Shown piece after piece: positions 10,571 to 21,281 of a stretch of 64,000 bases of DNA. The position numbers and the translations under genes are program-made. The notes beneath the pieces are model-generated. The model was not told the origin of the DNA and ran no database searches. It saw nothing but the letters and a program-made list of their open reading frames with translations. The stretch covers positions 61,656,930-61,720,929 of the forward strand of contig JANCRA010000001.1 in assembly GCA_024362935.1 (NCBI GenBank), read 5' to 3'. Every line of letters begins with the position of its first letter. Positions within the stretch are counted from its first letter, which is position 1. The stretch comes from Setophaga petechia. Taxonomy: Eukaryota > Chordata > Aves > Passeriformes > Parulidae.

Positions 10571-13038
10571 CTTGGTGCAGTGATTTCCACTGTAAATTTT
10601 GATAATGTCTCTGAGAACTGATTAGAGAAGGTGAGTCAGGACTGTGCATCAGCAAGCCAGTGCTTGATTCTTCTGTCATGGGCCCTGGGAGCTCCTCAAG
10701 GACAATGTTTCCAAGTGCCAGTGACAAGCACAGATGGTTGCCTGAAGTGCTGAGGGATTTTGTAAACTCCTCTAGGCAATTGTTAGTACAGCCCCACTGA
10801 AATGAAGGGGGATTTTAATGCTTATCTGGCAAGTGTTACTAGCCAAAGGGAGATACTTTAGAACCTCAGACTCTAAAGGTACAAAAGCATTTACCACTCC
10901 AGGTAAGAGGTTTAACCACTAAGAGAAGACAATTAACCCTAGAAAATATTTAGGTTCTTCGAATAGTCTAGTTCAGGATTATTAGTCATCTGAGATTGAC
11001 CACAAGAACTATTGTGATGCTGCAGTGTGTATATGGTGAATGACTGATGCAAATCTGAGGAGGTAAAGAGAGATACTGGACTTGTTCTTTGTTAAGATGG
11101 CAGACAGAGTAGATTCTTCCTACACCAGAGTGAGAATAATGTGGCAGGACAGGATAGAGGATGCATGTCTGGAAACTGTTCTCTTTGTGGCTGACAGTAG
11201 TAATTCCAAGTGTAGGCTCAGTAAGGAGAAAAGAAAAGGTGGAGTAGCATCTAGGATTTCCTAATTTTGTGACTGTTGAATAGCAGCAACAACAGTAACC
11301 ACAGCTATAAATACCTGTCTCCAGTTGTACAGTTAATTAGATTCTGAGGAAGACAGAAAGGTTTCTGCATGCTTTCTTCTCAAGTCATAAAAAGAACACT
11401 GTGCTTTCAGTGGCATTCCTATTCCCATTGTGTTGGGTTTCCTTAATTATTATTTCAATCTTGATCTTCCAAGGGGTGCTCATAGAAAATGTTTGAAAAA
11501 ATACAAGCAAGTACTTGCAGGTAAAGAATACTGTGATTTCATTAGTGCTTGGTCTTCATGGTATTAACTGCATCTGTGATCAGGACTGTCAGAAAACTGC
11601 AAACCAAGAGATGCTGGAATGTTTTATAAGGGCTGAGACAGTGGCTGCATGTACAAGAGATGAAATGGTTGAGGTCCCTTGATTAGTGTTTTAGCTGCAT
11701 AAAAATAAGTCTGCCTAAAGCTTGATAGAAAAAATAATGATGTGTTGCAAAATAACTTTCCAAAGTACAATGGAAATAAATGTAAATTGAATTAGGAAGG
11801 AAAGGAAAAGAAAATGTTTCCCCAGCAGAGATAAAGTGCTCAATTCTAGGGGTTATTTTCACATACTTTTGGCTGTTAAATTTCATTTTCTTTGGCAGCT
11901 TTATCTGGTCCCTTCTGTAAAGCTTGCTAGAGGAAGTTCCTGTGCAGTGTATATGTTTGAATTCTAGTGAGGCATCTTGAGACAGTTTGGCTGCCATGTG
12001 ACAATATTTCAGACTGGTCTTTGATGAATTCCAGAGTGTTATATAAATATCTGGATCCCAAATAAAGGTGTCAAGACACTTTGGAGAGCCTGCAAAAATA
12101 AATCAGTGAGTATTTTGAGACTTTCTCATCCATGATGTCTCTGACTTCATACCTAGCAGAAGCAAAGGTCCTCCTTTTCTCTCTGTTTCCAGTTTAAGTT
12201 TGTTTGTATATCCTACAAAGTAAAGGAAAACACTTTGATCTTTCTGAGAGAAACTGGTCTCTCCTTGATTCCTTAGCTGTGATCTGGGAGATGCAAACTA
12301 TGCAAATACAACTTCTTTTTGTTTTCTAGTTTTTAATAGTGCCTGTAGTCTTACGTTATAAAGAAAATAAAAGAAGTAAAGGTAAGATTTTACCCTTAGC
12401 AAAGAAACTTCTCTCTTTCTATCCCTGAGTTTCTCTGGATGTGGGATTTGTAATGAGAGCACTGATTATGAAGGAGAGTTTTCTAGAAAGGATTTTCTAA
12501 CACATTGAATTTGATGTTTAGTCCAAGCACTGGACCCTTACTGACAAGAAGCTCTTCAGCTGAGGACCTGCTGTCAAATCCCTTTTCCTTATATTCCATG
12601 GCCAAGGGCTGGGCCAGGCTGGTTACAGAGCACAGTAAGTGTGTGCCTGGGGAGTGAGGTTTGTCATCCAGAGATCTGGGGCAATTCTGTCATTGTGTGG
12701 CTCACTACTAGTCTAACTTTTTATTTGTCATTTCCCCCTCCACCCCAGCTTGTTCTTATGTGAAAAGAAATATTATCTCTGATACAGCTGTAGTGATACT
12801 AGGATAGGGTGCTATCAACAATCAGTTGGATGATTTTCATGGAACAGGAAGCTGATATGTTTGAAAAGGCTATAAAAATATGAGCTGCCAGCTGACAAAG
12901 ACAGTTTTGTATGCTTTAAATGCACTAACTCACCTGCACCTCCACCAGCCTTGTCACTGTACCTTCATGGCATCCTTAGGGGTATCTTGCTGCAGGTTCT
13001 GCTTAAATCCTACCCTATTTGCAGAGATTTGCTCATGG

Positions 13039-13041
<3 letters not shown>

Positions 13042-13081
<40 letters not shown>
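13042..13081. repeat. (TA)n microsatellite
   Basis: About 40 bases of alternating T and A with one G interruption at 13074. It is likely length-polymorphic. Confidence 0.97.
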
Positions 13082-14229
13082 CCTGTCTATACATGGAGTC
13101 AGTTTGGCCAGCCAGTTTGCTGCTCCCTAATCCTTCAATTATTCTGGTTGAGCTACTGCATTTTTCCTTCTGCTCTCCAGAGGATTTACCTAAGAGAGGT
13201 GTGTATGGGCCCAGTACATTCATGAGTGGGGACAGGGCAGGTGGAAAGATGTAATCCAGTGGGAAGCTGCCCAGTTTCTTTCACATACCACCAAATCACC
13301 AAAAGTTTCTTTTCTTCTGCCAAGCCCTTCCCTCTCAGCCATTCTTTATTTCCTACACGTGTATTTTGTTTCAGTCTGTTGACATTGTCAGCAAAGAGTC
13401 AGTCAGTCTCTGTAGATTGGTCTGGATCCACATGAAATATATAAAAGGTATGTTCAGTTAAAGTAAAGCAGCACTGTGCCTCGTGAAAATGAATAGAGTG
13501 AGTCACCCTCTGAAAGGCTTGAAGATACAGTTTGAGAATCCTTTGACATGATTATTTTAACATGTGTGTGTAAGGCAGGAAAAAGATCACCACACTAAAG
13601 CCTTATGTGAGGAATTTCTGTTAAATCGATGACATGTTTAGATTTAAATCTCATGCAGAAGTGGCTGAATTTTCTTAATGGTTTTAAGATGCTCAAAAGA
13701 ATATAATTGTTAATTAGACAGTATAATGGTGTGAGGGGGAAGGAGTTTTTTTCAAAGTGGGATCACCTCCATTTTATAGCATTCTTCAGTAAACATTATT
13801 CCTGAGTCTGCTGTATGGGCAGCCTGGTTTCCTCATCAGGAAAACAAAGCTCTCAGAAACAGATTCTTGATATTTGCATCTGTATATAGAAATATATGCC
13901 CCTTATATCTATTTATATATCTCTCTTGATCCAGATAATAATAATAATAAAAAAATAATAATAATAATAATGAAAGTGATTTGTCGATCATAGGTCCTTA
14001 TGAGTTTTAATGAGATAAACAAAGGAGGAGGAATAAGATGATTTAACAGGAGTGGAAAATGATTCAGAGCTCAAGAGATCTATTGTTATTGTCACCACAG
14101 GTATGAATTGCACAAGGATTTATTATTGTAAAAACACATTAAAAGAGGTGACAGCTGTCTGGCTTCAAAAATGCTGGTCACCAATTCATTGGAATTAAGT
14201 AATTTCCAAGGTTCTCCAAATTGTTTTAG
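13082..14229. other. Non-coding stretch with one microsatellite
   Basis: Apart from the TAA-type repeat at 13935-13971, nothing is recognised. A 124-codon open frame that crosses the TA repeat is an artefact of the repeat. Confidence 0.55.
13935..13971. repeat. (ATA/TAA)n microsatellite
   Basis: Two runs of ATA-type trinucleotides (five to six units each) are separated by a short A-run. Confidence 0.95.
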
Positions 14230-14533
14230 TGTAGGCACACAGTTTGTGATAATTGGGAGTGGGGCTGCAGCTGAACCTCACCCCTAATTGGCTACAGCTG
14301 AGAGCAGCAGGTGAGCAGCATTGACGGTAACGAGTGCCCAGGGGCACTGACCAACCACCAAAGGGAGCAGAGGGCACACAGGTGCAGGGCATCAGCAGGA
14401 GGGGATAAAAGGCTGGGCTGAGGGACAAGAAGGGGAGATGGTTGAAGCCTTCTGAAGTGCTGTGGTGTTGCTCTGCGTGGGTTTTCTGGAATTCCATGGT
14501 GGCACTCTGTGTGTTGTGGCCACCTCAACTGTG
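14230..14533 (+). mobile_element. LTR-like or promoter-like repeat, copy 1
   Basis: The segment starts TGTAGGCACACAG and shares its whole length with a second direct copy at 15235-15531. The internal order is the same in both: TTTGTGATAATTGGGA, a CTAATTGGCT block, GGTAACGAGTGCCCAGGGGC, GGTGCAGGGCATCA, then a TATA-like GGGATAAAAGGC, and finally the unit GAAGCCTTCTGAAGTGCTG. A TG start with a TATA box near two-thirds of the length is typical of an LTR (U3 then R). About 85 bases past the end is a donor-like ATGTAAGTC (about 14615). It recalls repeat families of songbirds, but I cannot name one. A duplicated promoter plus first exon is the alternative. Confidence 0.6.
14403..14412 (+). promoter_or_regulatory. 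TATA-like box of the copy 1 element
   Basis: GATAAAAGGC sits in a GC-richer context and is preserved in copy 2 (about 15409). Upstream ATTGG motifs (inverted CCAAT) occur in both copies. Promoter function is inferred. Confidence 0.45.
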
Positions 14534-15234
14534 CCGTGTGCCACCACTGACCAGCTGGGAATACTGGGAAGCCAAATCACCTCTTCCACCCTTGGCTGCT
14601 GTGGTTTCCAGACATGTAAGTCAGAAGTGACTTGATTTGTTTCTGGGGTCATTTGTGGGGAACAGGAATGCAGAAGGGCTGGTGTTTCTAAAACTGTTAC
14701 TTTATAATAGATAAAGTAATATGTAATTCACAACACTGCTTTGGGACTTGTTTTTTAGGCATGCATGTGCATCCTGACTATTGGATTTGTTTAATTGCTG
14801 TGTATTTCTGTGAAAGTAATTAATGTTCTGCACTTTGTGGCAAGTGCCTTTCACCAAGCTTTGGGTTTCTATTCTGATCAATTCTACCCTAAGTGCACAA
14901 GTGGCTTTCTCTACCATGTCCACATTACAGTCTCAATTGTAAAATAGAGTTTTGGGGGTTTTATTCTCCCATTTGGATTATGTAAATAAGACAAAAGGAA
15001 GGAATGTTATGACTGCACTACAGGGTTTTTTCCCCCCCAGGTAGATGTATCTATTTTGTGGTTTAGTAAGAGGCACAGTAGTTTTCATGTGGATTGTAAT
15101 CTAGGTGGTTTTATCTGGTCTTGAAGATACCTGTTTGATTCTGCCAGCTGTGTGTCTCAATTACATGCTGTTTTATTTCTGTCAACTGTTTTAAGATACA
15201 GATATTGCTCAGATGCTGTTTCTGACAACTTTGG
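14534..15234. other. Spacer between the two direct copies
   Basis: This is about 700 bases of AT-rich sequence with no primer-binding site, gag/pol motif or polypurine tract that I can see. The two flanking copies are therefore not obviously the LTRs of one intact provirus. Confidence 0.55.
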
Positions 15235-15531
15235 TGTAGGCACAGAGTTTGTGATAATTGGGAATGGAGCTGCAGCTGAGCCTCATCCCTAATTGGCTGC
15301 AGCTGTGAGCAGCAGGTGAATTATATTGAAGGTAACGAGTGCCCAGGGGCACTGACCAACCACCAAAGGGAGCAGAGGGCACACAGGTGCAGGGCATCAA
15401 CAGGAAGGGATAAAAGGCTGGGCTGAAGGGCAAGAAGGGCTTTCTGAAGTGCTGTGGTGTTACTCTGTGTGGGTTGAAGCCTTCTGAAATGGTATGGTGA
15501 TAGTCTATGTATCATGGCTGTCTCAACTGTG
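15235..15531 (+). mobile_element. LTR-like or promoter-like repeat, copy 2
   Basis: Direct repeat of 14230-14533, mostly identical with scattered substitutions, including the long match from GGTAACGAGTGCCCAGGGGC through GGTGCAGGGCATCA. After the TATA-like GGGATAAAAGGC it lacks about 15 bases (GAGATGGTTGAAGCC) present in copy 1. Its end contains two versions of the GAAGCCTTCTGAA unit. A GTAAGT donor-like site follows at about 15650 (CCTGTAAGTAC), as it also does after copy 1. Homology ends at CTCAACTGTG. Confidence 0.6.
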
Positions 15532-16012
15532 ACATTTAGGAATTATTCTTTTAGTTTTTTGGGATGTTCTTATTTTGAGCTATTGTTCCTTGCTGCAAAT
15601 ATTTTGGATGCAGATTCCTGTTGAGACTGTGGCAGCATTATCTTCGGCCTGTAAGTACAAAACTTTTACAAATTCATTTTTGTGGATGCTTCAGAAGCTC
15701 TTCTGTGTTTATGGTGCAGTCCTGGAATAGTTTTGGTATTTTTATGTGAATGCACAACTACTGAGTGCTAGTGGTCATAGCTTCAGTCCCTTTGAAGGAG
15801 TGCTGAGCAGCTGTAAAATGTAAAATTGTGCTTCATTAGCATCCCACCAAGCTCTGAGAAGAAGGCTGCAAATGAATTTTCATTAGTGAGGTATGAGTCA
15901 TTAGAATGATTGTGCTAAAGGTCATAGTTGTGAAGGAATTTTAAAATTTCTACTGTAGAGAAATTTGCCAATGTCTCTTTCTCCCTGGGGTCTAAATTCT
16001 CTTAAGACTCCC

Positions 16013-16038
16013 TTTAAATTCTCCTGCGAGAATTTAAA
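16013..16038. repeat. Perfect inverted repeat, 11-bp arms, 4-nt loop
   Basis: TTTAAATTCTC and GAGAATTTAAA flank CTGC. A third partial copy of the arm (CTAAATTCTC) lies just upstream at about 15992. A transcript from either strand would fold into a tight hairpin. Confidence 0.92.
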
Positions 16039-18303
16039 ACAGGTTTTTAGGACAGCTGCTGTAAAATTCCATGACCTTTTTTGACTGAGCAAGTACATCC
16101 CCTTTCTTGTAATTTCTGCTTGAGTTTAAGCTGCAGATGTAGCAGTTTAGAAACATACTTTATACTTTTCTGCATAACCATAAAGCTACAGGTATATTAG
16201 TTGTTGAACTGTGTCTTTAAGCAGAAAATGCTTTTCCTGTAATCCAGGTTTGCCAGCTTTTCACACATTAAGGACCAAAATATAATTGAGACTGCTGTGG
16301 TTTTATTTCTTTTGGTTGTTTTGCTTTTCTTGGTATCTCATACTGCATTTGTAACTGCAAAACTGGGAAGGTAGCTTGGGTTCCTTATCAAGTGATCATT
16401 TTATTTTGTATTGCTGTTAGCAGTAAAAAGTTGCTGTTTTTTACTGCTTTAAGGGCTCAGACAGGGGACCTTTGAGAGCTTCAGTGTTTGAAACCAGGGC
16501 CATCTGCAGGTGTCTGCTGCATTTCTCTGCTGCAAAGAGCCCACCTGCATGGAGCAGGAACAATCAGCTGCTGCTCCTTGCAGCTGGGGACACCCAGTGG
16601 GACAGTCATGTGCCACCACTTCCCTTGGCAGTTGGAAACTCAAATTTTGGCTGAGTTACTGTAGCTGAGGAATGCTCCTTTTCTGCTCTTCCTGCTGTAG
16701 GTGTGGTAATGTCTGGCAGAGGGTTGGGCTGCACAGCTGGAGCTCTTCTAGTCAAGAGCAAGAAGGTTCCTAGGCCAGTTTAATTTGGGCTGCTCTGTCT
16801 TTGCTTTGTACCTCATTTTATAGGATAATCAGCTGGTGATTTGGCTATTTCAGTAGGGAGCAGGCAGTTTGTGAATGGCTTTGGTAATGTGGAATTGTTG
16901 AAATACACAGAATCAAAAGGCTAAAGAAGCTCTATGATTATCTTCTGATTAAATGGAATAAAAATATTTGTCAGATGCTTACATTGCATATATACTCTAC
17001 TTTTCTACTTCATCAGTCAGAGATTTATATAGCTGTAAATTTGATTTTAAGAGTATGAAGGAGATTATGTTTTAAAAATATTGTGAGTGTCATAAATCCT
17101 TTCTGGGCTTGTTATTAAATTAGGCTGGTATTTACATATTATTTTTAATAACTTACCTCTTGTCATCATTTAGATCTACTCAGTCACCCATTTGGTAATA
17201 AATTCTTCAGCCTGAGGAATATTGCACGATTTTAATTCATACACTTCTGTTTGGTAATTAGCTATACTTTACTGGTGTGGACCATTAACTTTCAAAATTG
17301 CTTCAGTAAAAATGAAAAATACATAATGAATTCAATAATGTAATGACTTATTTTTTCCCCCAGCATTTGTTATGTTCCTGAACCAAATGTTTAAACTATT
17401 GCATCTTAACTTTCTTACTTCTAATGGCTACACTTCTGTACCATGATCATAAACTAAACGTGAAAATGCCTTCCTGCATTCACAAATCTTTCCTCTTAAA
17501 GAAAATAGCAGAACATGTAATGATTTAGAAAAGAGAACAAGTTGTGTAGAGCTTGAAACCCTACACCTCCTAAGTTGGGAAAATTTTCACTCAGTGTGCA
17601 GGTTTTACCACTCAGGCCCATCTTTAGATGTCATGAAACTTTTACTGTCATGCACTTTTATGACACAATTATGAATGTAAAAGGAGGGATTGAATGCTAG
17701 GTAAGGAAAATGGTTTCCCAGACTCTGTTATCAATGACAAAACACTCAGAGAAGGCAGTAAAAGCAGAGAGCCAGTAGGTGCAGCTGAGGTGTGATGACA
17801 TTTGGGAATATGGATCTGACCTAACAAAGGGAAAGGGAGATAGCAAGAAATGGTGCCTCTTCCTTTGTGCTGACAGAGGGAGCTGGGCTCATTTGTGTGG
17901 TTTCCTTGGAAAGACTTAAATCTCTTCTGCAGTATCTGTTTTTAAAGATAGACTCTCCATTGTCCAGTAGGTGATGGGCTCTCACTTTCCATCCCACCAC
18001 AAGCAGCTCGGGGGTCTGCTGAGTAGCAGCTGTTCTGAAAGCAGTCTGAGGAACAGGAAAACAGAGGAGACAAAGAAAATAGGAAGAAGTTGTTGAATGT
18101 ATACTCAGTGCAGTATGTTATACAGAGTATTTATTATATTTATATCAGGATGTGTTTTATTACCTCATGAAATTCAGTCACATGGATAATTTGAGCAATT
18201 AAACTGACTCAGCCCAGTGTCTTTGTTAGTATTGTAATAGCTTAAAACTTATTTCCACAGGTGTTTCAGAAGACCCACAGAGGTTGCATGACTGAAATAT
18301 TAA

Positions 18304-18323
18304 CATATTATTCTAATAATATG
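18304..18323. repeat. Perfect inverted repeat, 9-bp arms, 2-nt centre
   Basis: CATATTATT and AATAATATG flank CT. The site is AT-rich, so the significance is low. Confidence 0.85.
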
Positions 18324-18766
18324 ATGCTGTTCTGTCTGACTCAAGAGCTTTCAACCTGAATACTTTTCAGGTTACTGAATTGCCAAAAAGGTTTTTTTTG
18401 TTCAGACTTTCACACCGGTGCTTTTTTCATTTAATATGAAGTAGTGACATAATGAATAAATTATAACCAGATGAAAGCCTGGAATTTGACACTTCATCCC
18501 AGCATGGTGATAGCACCTGGCAAAGTAAACATTTCCCAGCCATGTGCTATCTGTATGAAGGACAGGGACCTAGGGGGGAGCTGAGGTGACATTTGATACA
18601 AGCAGGAATGAAAAAACCCTGTTGGACAAGCAAATAATTTGTTACTGACACAGGAGCTGGAGACCAGCTCATACCTTCAGGGTGGGGGCTGATGAGGCAC
18701 TCCTCATGGATCTGTGGTTTGGATTATTTTTAGGAAAATGAGGAGTTTAAATGAAGCATTTGCACG

Positions 18767-19050
18767 AGGTCGCCTCGCTATGTTATCAGGAGGTAATTCA
18801 ACCTGACAGTCACTCCCTTGGCTGCAGTGGGCATCCTTGCTCAAGATAAACATGGGGAAGGGGTTTTGCTGCTGGGTTTTTGCTGATTCCAGGCACAGCT
18901 CCCAGTCCCCAGAGGAGAGTTTTCAACAGGCACGGTGGGAGTTCTCCAAGCCGCGTATCCGGCAGGGCGCTGTGTTTGGTTCAGATACATCTGTAACACT
19001 TATTGTAGCTGATGAAGAATTATTCCCACTGCCAAGATCGTTTCAGCCCG
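18767..19050. other. CpG-containing patch, candidate non-coding regulatory or conserved element
   Basis: Roughly ten CpG dinucleotides occur here (for example GAGGTCGCCTCGC and AGCCGCGTATCCGGC) in a background nearly free of CpG. A 72-codon open frame (18837-19055, plus) overlaps it, but I recognise no product. CpG retention can mark hypomethylated regulatory DNA or recently inserted sequence; I infer the former only weakly. Confidence 0.3.
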
Positions 19051-19632
19051 TGTGATGAGGGCTGATGAAGGAGGTGTGAGCTGGGAAATCTTACTTGAGT
19101 TGGAAATCTTGCAAGGTTCTAATGACCGTGAGGTTGGGGTGCCTCACTACTTTCACACCTGATGCCAGATATTTGGTTTTGCATTTGCCAGTGAGTGAGC
19201 TGCAGCCAAGAATCTCCTAATAATTTCTTTTTATTTTTGAAAAGACCACCCATAACTTCTGCTGAGGGAGAAAAAGATTTTTGCTAGTAACAGTTTTGTC
19301 AGCATTATATTTTCCATATATTTCAAAGGCCAACTAGCTTGTCTCTTTCTTGGTATTTTGTGGTGCACTAGAGACAGCCTGGGCACTACTACATCCTTTT
19401 TGAGAAGTTCATAATCTATTCTGCTGTTTTTGTCAAAAAAAAGCCTGGTGGACACATGTCTCTTTTGAGAACTTGTGTCTGTGAGCCTAAGAAGATTTTT
19501 AGTTATGCAGATGAGACAGTTTCATGTGCAGGTGCTTGAAAATGTCATAAATGCAAAACTTATTTGTGACTCTGGAAAGTGTCAACCTCCAGTAATGTAG
19601 CTAGGATACTCTAAAACAACATGTAAGTTTTA

Positions 19633-19900
19633 GTGACAGGACAGGAGAGAATGTCTTCCAACTGGAAGAGGGTAGGTTCAGGGTTAGATAAAGGAAGAAG
19701 GTCTCTACTGTGAGGGTGGTGAGGCCCTGGCCCAGGTTGCCCAGAGAAGCTGTGGGATGAGATGGGATGGCCCATCCCTGTCAGGGTTCAAGGCCAGGGT
19801 GGATGGAGCTTTCAGCAACCTGGTCTAGTAGAAGGTGTCTCTGCCCATGATGGGCAGGCATAACTAGATGATCTTCCAACCCAGGCCATTCCATGATTCT
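19633..19900 (+). mobile_element. CR1 LINE 3' fragment
   Basis: The order of phrases is that of CR1: AGTGACAGGACAGGAGAG, then AACTGGAAGAGGGTAGGTTC, GGTGGTGAGGCCCTGG, CCAGGTTGCCCAGAGAAGC, GTTCAAGGCCAGGGTGGATG, CAACCTGGTCTAGTAGAAGG, and the 3' end CCATTCCATGATTCT. It is a 5'-truncated, inactive copy, among the better preserved CR1 pieces here. A duplicated GATGG motif near 19760 (GATGAGATGGGATGG) is a small internal expansion. Confidence 0.95.
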
Positions 19901-21261
19901 CCAAAATTTCCTGTTCCTACTGATAAGGTGATTCTGGCTTTTACTTATTTGTCTGGAAGGCTGAGCAACAATGGGTGTTCTATGACTATTTCTAACTTTT
20001 TGGAGACATGTAGAGTTGGAGCATTGCCACAAAGTCAGTCTTTCCCCTATAGTTGTTTGATCCTGGTTAGAGAATTAGATTATGAATCTTAAAAGTAGTT
20101 AAAAAAATGCTGAGCCCATGTCAGTGAAAATACTCAATGCTCCTACTAGAATGGCAGTTTAATGTCAAGCAATTGCATTGTTTGTTGATGTTTTATATGG
20201 TTAGGCTGGAACCAAACAAATTTAATCTCTGAACATGCATTAGTATTTAACCTGACTGTGCATTCTCTTTGAGATAGCAGATTATGACTTAAGTGAAGTT
20301 TTTTTACCTGTGATGTGTCATGCAAAGAAAAGACATTTTCCCTCATGAATGGTCATAATTTCCTTTCAGAGGAAGGATCCTCAGATAATCTGTGATTAGT
20401 TACTCATCTTGGAGGTTTTAAGCTTAAAACACTCTGAAATTGCAGTATTTTTTTTCTCAGAAAGTAAGAGGAAATGATTATCTTATTTTTTTTTCAAGGA
20501 GTAAAATGATTTGTGCTTAATGATAATGAATGAAAAATAGAACTTCTGGTTATATTGGTTTGGAGTTTGTTTGTGTTTAGCAGATCCATTAATAGGTGTC
20601 TCATTCAGATTATCTTCATGGAATAAAATGGATGTCCCAGCAGTGAGGGGTTAAAGGGATAGTTGTGGTCCACAATGAGAGTAGAGGTAGCTTAGATACT
20701 TGATTAAATTAACAAGAATGCTTTTGATCTAATCTAGATGCTTTCATGCCAAGAGCAGGGAAGACTCTTGTTGGCTATTGCTGTGAAGGTCACAGTAAAA
20801 GTTAAATTTGTATTTTGCAAATTCTCTTGTGAGGGTATGACTCTTAATTTACTGATGGGAAATGGAGATGCTGTGCAGGCAGATCATGAACCTGCTTTGT
20901 GATTTCTAACTTAGCAGTGGTATTTTAATAGTTGTGATTCAGTAGCAGGCATCCTAAAATTGAGAAGATTTTTCTTTCTTGTCAAAGAAGGATACTGCAC
21001 TAACAGAAATGTAGGGTGATTCAAACTGAATCACAGTTTACTGTAAAGATTCCAGTCTTAGGTATAGGTGCTCATCAGCAATCAAAATATTCTGTTGGAT
21101 CCATTCTCCTACTCCTAATTTTGTTAGAAGCAGACAGATTTAATTTTCCTGTACTTTCTGTTGAAAATGATAGCTCTTAATTTACTTCTCAAGAAGTGAA
21201 AAGGCAAAACCCAGACCCATACAAACCTCTGTAACTGCCTGGACAATGAAACGTAGAGCTA

Positions 21262-21281
21262 TTACTCAACATGTTGAGTAA
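21262..21281. repeat. 20-bp perfect palindrome
   Basis: TTACTCAACATGTTGAGTAA equals its own reverse complement. The arms are 10 bp with no spacer, a form that fits a dimeric DNA-binding-protein site better than a hairpin RNA. Confidence 0.93.

Larger units (their letters stand above)
7831..13041. other. AT-rich non-coding stretch
   Basis: No gene or transposon was recognised. It contains two perfect inverted repeats, listed separately (8155-8181 and 10551-10570). Open frames (up to 104 codons) show no domain. A donor-like ACAGTAAGTG at about 12632 has no coding context. Confidence 0.55.
15532..19632. other. Non-coding stretch
   Basis: It contains a strong hairpin (16013-16038), an AT-rich inverted repeat (18304-18323) and a CpG-containing patch (18767-19050), each listed separately. 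A mildly GC-raised piece at 16450-16720 has short open frames and an acceptor-like CCTGCTGTAG but no recognisable product. No transposon was recognised. Confidence 0.5.

Noticed and set aside
12880..13254. Open frames crossing the TA microsatellite
   Set aside because: The repeated Tyr-Ile stretch is simply the translated TA repeat.
16905..16960. ACACAGAATCAAAAGGCTAAAG as an ancient CR1 end
   Set aside because: It is only weakly similar and cannot be extended with confidence.
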